Assembly (NCBI GenBank): GCA_045639255.1
Contig: JAZUCT010000038.1
Coordinates: 1 to 8,741 of the forward strand
Reading direction: 5' to 3'
Length of the DNA: 8,741 nucleotides
Source: JAZUCT01 sp045639255
Lineage (GTDB): Bacteria; Bacillota; Clostridia; Christensenellales; UBA1242
The notes beneath the pieces are model-generated. The model ran no database searches, was not told the origin of the DNA, and saw only the letters and a program-made list of their open reading frames with translations. A program made the translations under genes and the position numbers. This document shows, piece after piece, positions 6,664 through 8,741 of this stretch; position 1 is the first letter of the stretch, and each line of letters starts with the position of its first letter.

Positions 6664-8650
6664 AAAAATCGAACAAACTTGAATTGCGTTTTGGCCTTAA
6701 AATAATGTTGTTTCTTTGTGCAATATCATAATAAACTTTTTCTTCGTCCAAATATTTACTTGGTGAATATTTATCTGGCATAGGTGTTACTTCAAACAAA
6801 CCTTTTTTAATGCACATATAATGCGGTGTGAAAATAACTTTCATAGGGAATTCGTTCATTATTGAAACAATGTAGGTGTTTTCGCCAAGGTGTTCAAGTT
6901 CGGCAGGGTAAACAAGTGGCCTTGTTCCTGTTTGTGTGGATTTTGTTTTTGAACTTTCACCTGAACCGCCACCTTTTGTTTCGCTTGAAGAATTGGTTGT
7001 GATTGTTCTGTCGCCACATCGTTTTGAAAACTCTTCTTTTGTTTTTTGGTCAGTTGTTCCAATATAGATATGAATGTTACAGTTGTTTCTTAATGTATCG
7101 GCAACTTCTTCACCATATTTAATTGCAAGTTGTGAATAAGATTGAATAACAAGGTGCAAGAAAATTTTCCTAGACCTTGCAACTGTTACAATTGTGTTTA
7201 AATTTTCAATTTTAGGCAAGTTTGCAAATTCGTCCAAAATAAAATGAACATTTCTTGGAAGTGAGCCACCGCGTTTATCGGCAACATCAACAAGTGTTTT
7301 ATAAAGTTGCGAAATGCAAATGGTTGCAATTGGGTGCCTAACTTCTTTTTCATCTGGTATTTTAATGAAAAATGCAGTTGGTTTATCGGCAAGCGTGTTA
7401 AAATCAATGTCGGTTGCACTGGTTAAATAGCACATACTTTGGTCGTTAAACAATGCAAGCCTTGTTGTGATAATTCCCATATAGTTATCGGCAGTTTTTG
7501 GCGAGTTATTAACAACAACATTGGCAAGCGAAAGTGCATTTGAAAATTTTGGTCGGCCATAGAAATAGTTTCTTAAAGTTTCCAATTTATTATCAGGGTC
7601 TTCATCTCTGTAATTGGCAATTTTGTTTGCGTTATAGAATGTGAACTTATCAAGCCCCATTTTAAGTTCTGCATTTGCAGTGTCTTCAAGCATTGCAATT
7701 AAAATTGCATTAACAAAATCTCTTGCACCCCTATCCCAAGAAGCATCGTTTTTGTTTTCAATTGGGCAAAGCACCGATGCAATATCTTTTAAATCTTCCA
7801 TTGCGGCACTTTTTAATTCTTCATGCCTTGCTTTAAAATCGGTTTCAAGTGAAGAACGGGTTGCATAAGCACAACCATTAAATTCCCACCATTCAGGGCC
7901 ATATTCTTTTGCGGTTATTTTAAGTTTTAAATCGGCAGGATTAATGTTTTTTCTAACAATAATTTCTTTTTCAAGGTTAAGCGCTTGATGATAAAGCCTG
8001 TAAGCCCTATCAAGTGGATTCCACCTTGCACTTGCATATGGATTTCTTAAATCAAGCACTTTAATTTCATAGCCTTGTTCCATAAGCATTTTTGCGTGAA
8101 GGTTATAAAGTTCGCCCTTAGGGTCGGAAATAACAAGGCTTGGCTTTGTTTTTGTGCGTGCCAAAATTTGAATTGTTGGGTTAACATAGCGGGTGGTTTT
8201 GCCCGAACCGGTTGAACCAATAATCATGGTGTGAATGGGTTCATACATGTTAACTTCAATGTTGTTATTAACAAGTTCACTTCTTATAACAATGCCATCT
8301 TTTGCATTTGAAAGTTCGGTGAATTTTGAAAAGTTATATTTTTTGTTTTTTCTTAGTTCAGTTACTGGCACAAAGTGGCTGTTAAAATATTGATCATCGG
8401 CACCACCGCCACCAATTTTTCCAATTTTTTTCATATAGTTTGAAAGCCATGCAATAAGCACAACCAAAAGCACAAGAAAAGTGTAAGTGAAAGCATCGGG
8501 GTGCAAAAACATATATGAATGTTTAAAAATGTTAATGGATTGTTCTTTAAGCAACACCGCCAAAAGAACCCCTGCAACATATGAAACTGCAATAACAATT
8601 AAAAATTGAATAAGTGAATAACCCAATTTATTTTTTTTCTTTTTTGCCAT
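6662..8650 (-). CDS. virD4: VirD4/TraG-like type IV coupling protein (conjugative transfer ATPase)
   Basis: This complete 662-residue protein belongs to the VirD4/TraG family of coupling proteins. These membrane-anchored hexameric ATPases bring the relaxase-DNA complex to the type IV secretion channel during conjugation. Two N-terminal membrane segments (about 11-34 and 54-70) precede the cytoplasmic part. Walker A is GSTGSGKTT (145-153), with Lys151 and Thr152 binding nucleotide phosphate. ISDPKGEL (174-181) is a family hallmark next to it. Residues 210-400 match the position of the helical all-alpha domain, including SWDRGARDFVNA (304-315). Walker B is HFILDEFANLP (469-479) with Asp473/Glu474, followed by VIQSYSQL (501-508). 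A Ser/Gly/Thr-rich stretch (551-576) leads to RPLVYPAEL (577-585), which resembles the RPLLTPDEL-type element of Firmicutes members. The start has AAAAGGAAA upstream, and an in-frame TAA at 8663-8665 rules out an earlier ATG. The length suits the family and all motifs are intact. It points to an integrative conjugative element, although relaxase, VirB4 and integrase are not in the window. Confidence 0.95.
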   Translation of the reverse strand: MAKKKKNKLGYSLIQFLIVIAVSYVAGVLLAVLLKEQSINIFKHSYMFLHPDAFTYTFLVLLVVLIAWLSNYMKKIGKIGGGGADDQYFNSHFVPVTELRKNKKYNFSKFTELSNAKDGIVIRSELVNNNIEVNMYEPIHTMIIGSTGSGKTTRYVNPTIQILARTKTKPSLVISDPKGELYNLHAKMLMEQGYEIKVLDLRNPYASARWNPLDRAYRLYHQALNLEKEIIVRKNINPADLKLKITAKEYGPEWWEFNGCAYATRSSLETDFKARHEELKSAAMEDLKDIASVLCPIENKNDASWDRGARDFVNAILIAMLEDTANAELKMGLDKFTFYNANKIANYRDEDPDNKLETLRNYFYGRPKFSNALSLANVVVNNSPKTADNYMGIITTRLALFNDQSMCYLTSATDIDFNTLADKPTAFFIKIPDEKEVRHPIATICISQLYKTLVDVADKRGGSLPRNVHFILDEFANLPKIENLNTIVTVARSRKIFLHLVIQSYSQLAIKYGEEVADTLRNNCNIHIYIGTTDQKTKEEFSKRCGDRTITTNSSSETKGGGSGESSKTKSTQTGTRPLVYPAELEHLGENTYIVSIMNEFPMKVIFTPHYMCIKKGLFEVTPMPDKYSPSKYLDEEKVYYDIAQRNNIILRPKRNSSLFDF

Positions 8651-8741
8651 ATAAATTTCCTTTTATTAAATAATTTAGTTTGCTTTAATTTTGTTAAAAA
8701 AATTAACCATAAAGTTGTTATAAATTATTCTTATATACTCA
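8651..8741 (-). other. AT-rich leader upstream of virD4-like gene
   Basis: These 91 bases hold no recognisable coding sequence. A TTAACA resembling a -35 box lies on the minus strand near 8692-8697, but no convincing -10 follows at 16-18 bases. The gene may therefore be transcribed from an upstream promoter, as part of a transfer operon, or from a weak one here. The region is too short to decide. Confidence 0.4.
8656..8664 (-). promoter_or_regulatory. Ribosome binding site of virD4-like gene
   Basis: AAAAGGAAA on the minus strand has its GGA core 7 bases before the ATG at 8650. An in-frame TAA overlaps the left part of this site (8663-8665), so the assigned ATG is the first available start. 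Confidence 0.75.

Noticed and set aside
6859..7868. Small frames within the coupling-protein gene (6859-7062, 7198-7419 minus; 7641-7868 plus)
   Set aside because: All overlap the intact VirD4 frame whose Walker A, Walker B and hallmark motifs are read in one phase. No independent start signals were seen.
8693..8707. GTTAA / TTAAC inverted repeat upstream of virD4
   Set aside because: The 5-base A/T-dominated stem has no T tract following it in the direction of transcription, so it is not a terminator. It is easily expected by chance in this composition.
1..8741. CRISPR array, tRNA, rRNA, insertion sequence ends or attachment-site repeats
   Set aside because: I saw no regularly spaced direct repeats, no tRNA-like cloverleaf or conserved T-arm sequence, no transposase motifs and no pair of matching terminal repeats.

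Overview
This AT-rich window (roughly 30% G+C by eye) has only two genes, both on the minus strand. It looks like chromosomal or mobile-element DNA from a low-GC Gram-positive bacterium, probably an uncultured Bacillota. The grounds are purine-rich Shine-Dalgarno sites (AAGGGAG, AAAAGGAAA), a classic Gram-positive signal peptide, an intrinsic terminator with long T tracts, and a VirD4/TraG coupling protein of the type found in Firmicutes integrative conjugative elements. All tryptophans I read are TGG, and no TGA interrupts about 2800 codons. The standard bacterial code therefore applies, and this is not a UGA=Trp mollicute.

Layout in the direction of transcription (right to left): 8651-8741 is a short AT-rich leader with the ribosome binding site of the first gene. 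8650-6662 is a complete gene for a 662-residue VirD4-like conjugative coupling ATPase. 6632-6663 is a strong hairpin terminator starting right at its stop codon. 6470-6631 is an intergenic region with a good sigma-A-type promoter, an all-A/T inverted repeat over the predicted transcription start, and a ribosome binding site. 6469 to the left edge is one uninterrupted reading frame of at least 2156 codons that leaves the window without a stop. It encodes a giant exported surface protein: a signal peptide, about 450-550 residues of unrecognised N-terminal region, then a long tandem series of highly diverged beta-sandwich (bacterial Ig-like) units. The units are marked by a recurring linker of the form F-x-[IV]-[DE]-x-T-x-P.

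The coupling protein would dock DNA-relaxase complexes at a type IV secretion channel. The giant protein would be displayed outside the cell and could act in adhesion or mating-pair contact. The two are adjacent and on one strand, but the terminator and separate promoter argue that the giant gene is its own transcription unit. Whether it is element cargo or a transfer-related adhesin cannot be settled from this window, because the flanking genes and the C-terminal anchor lie outside it.
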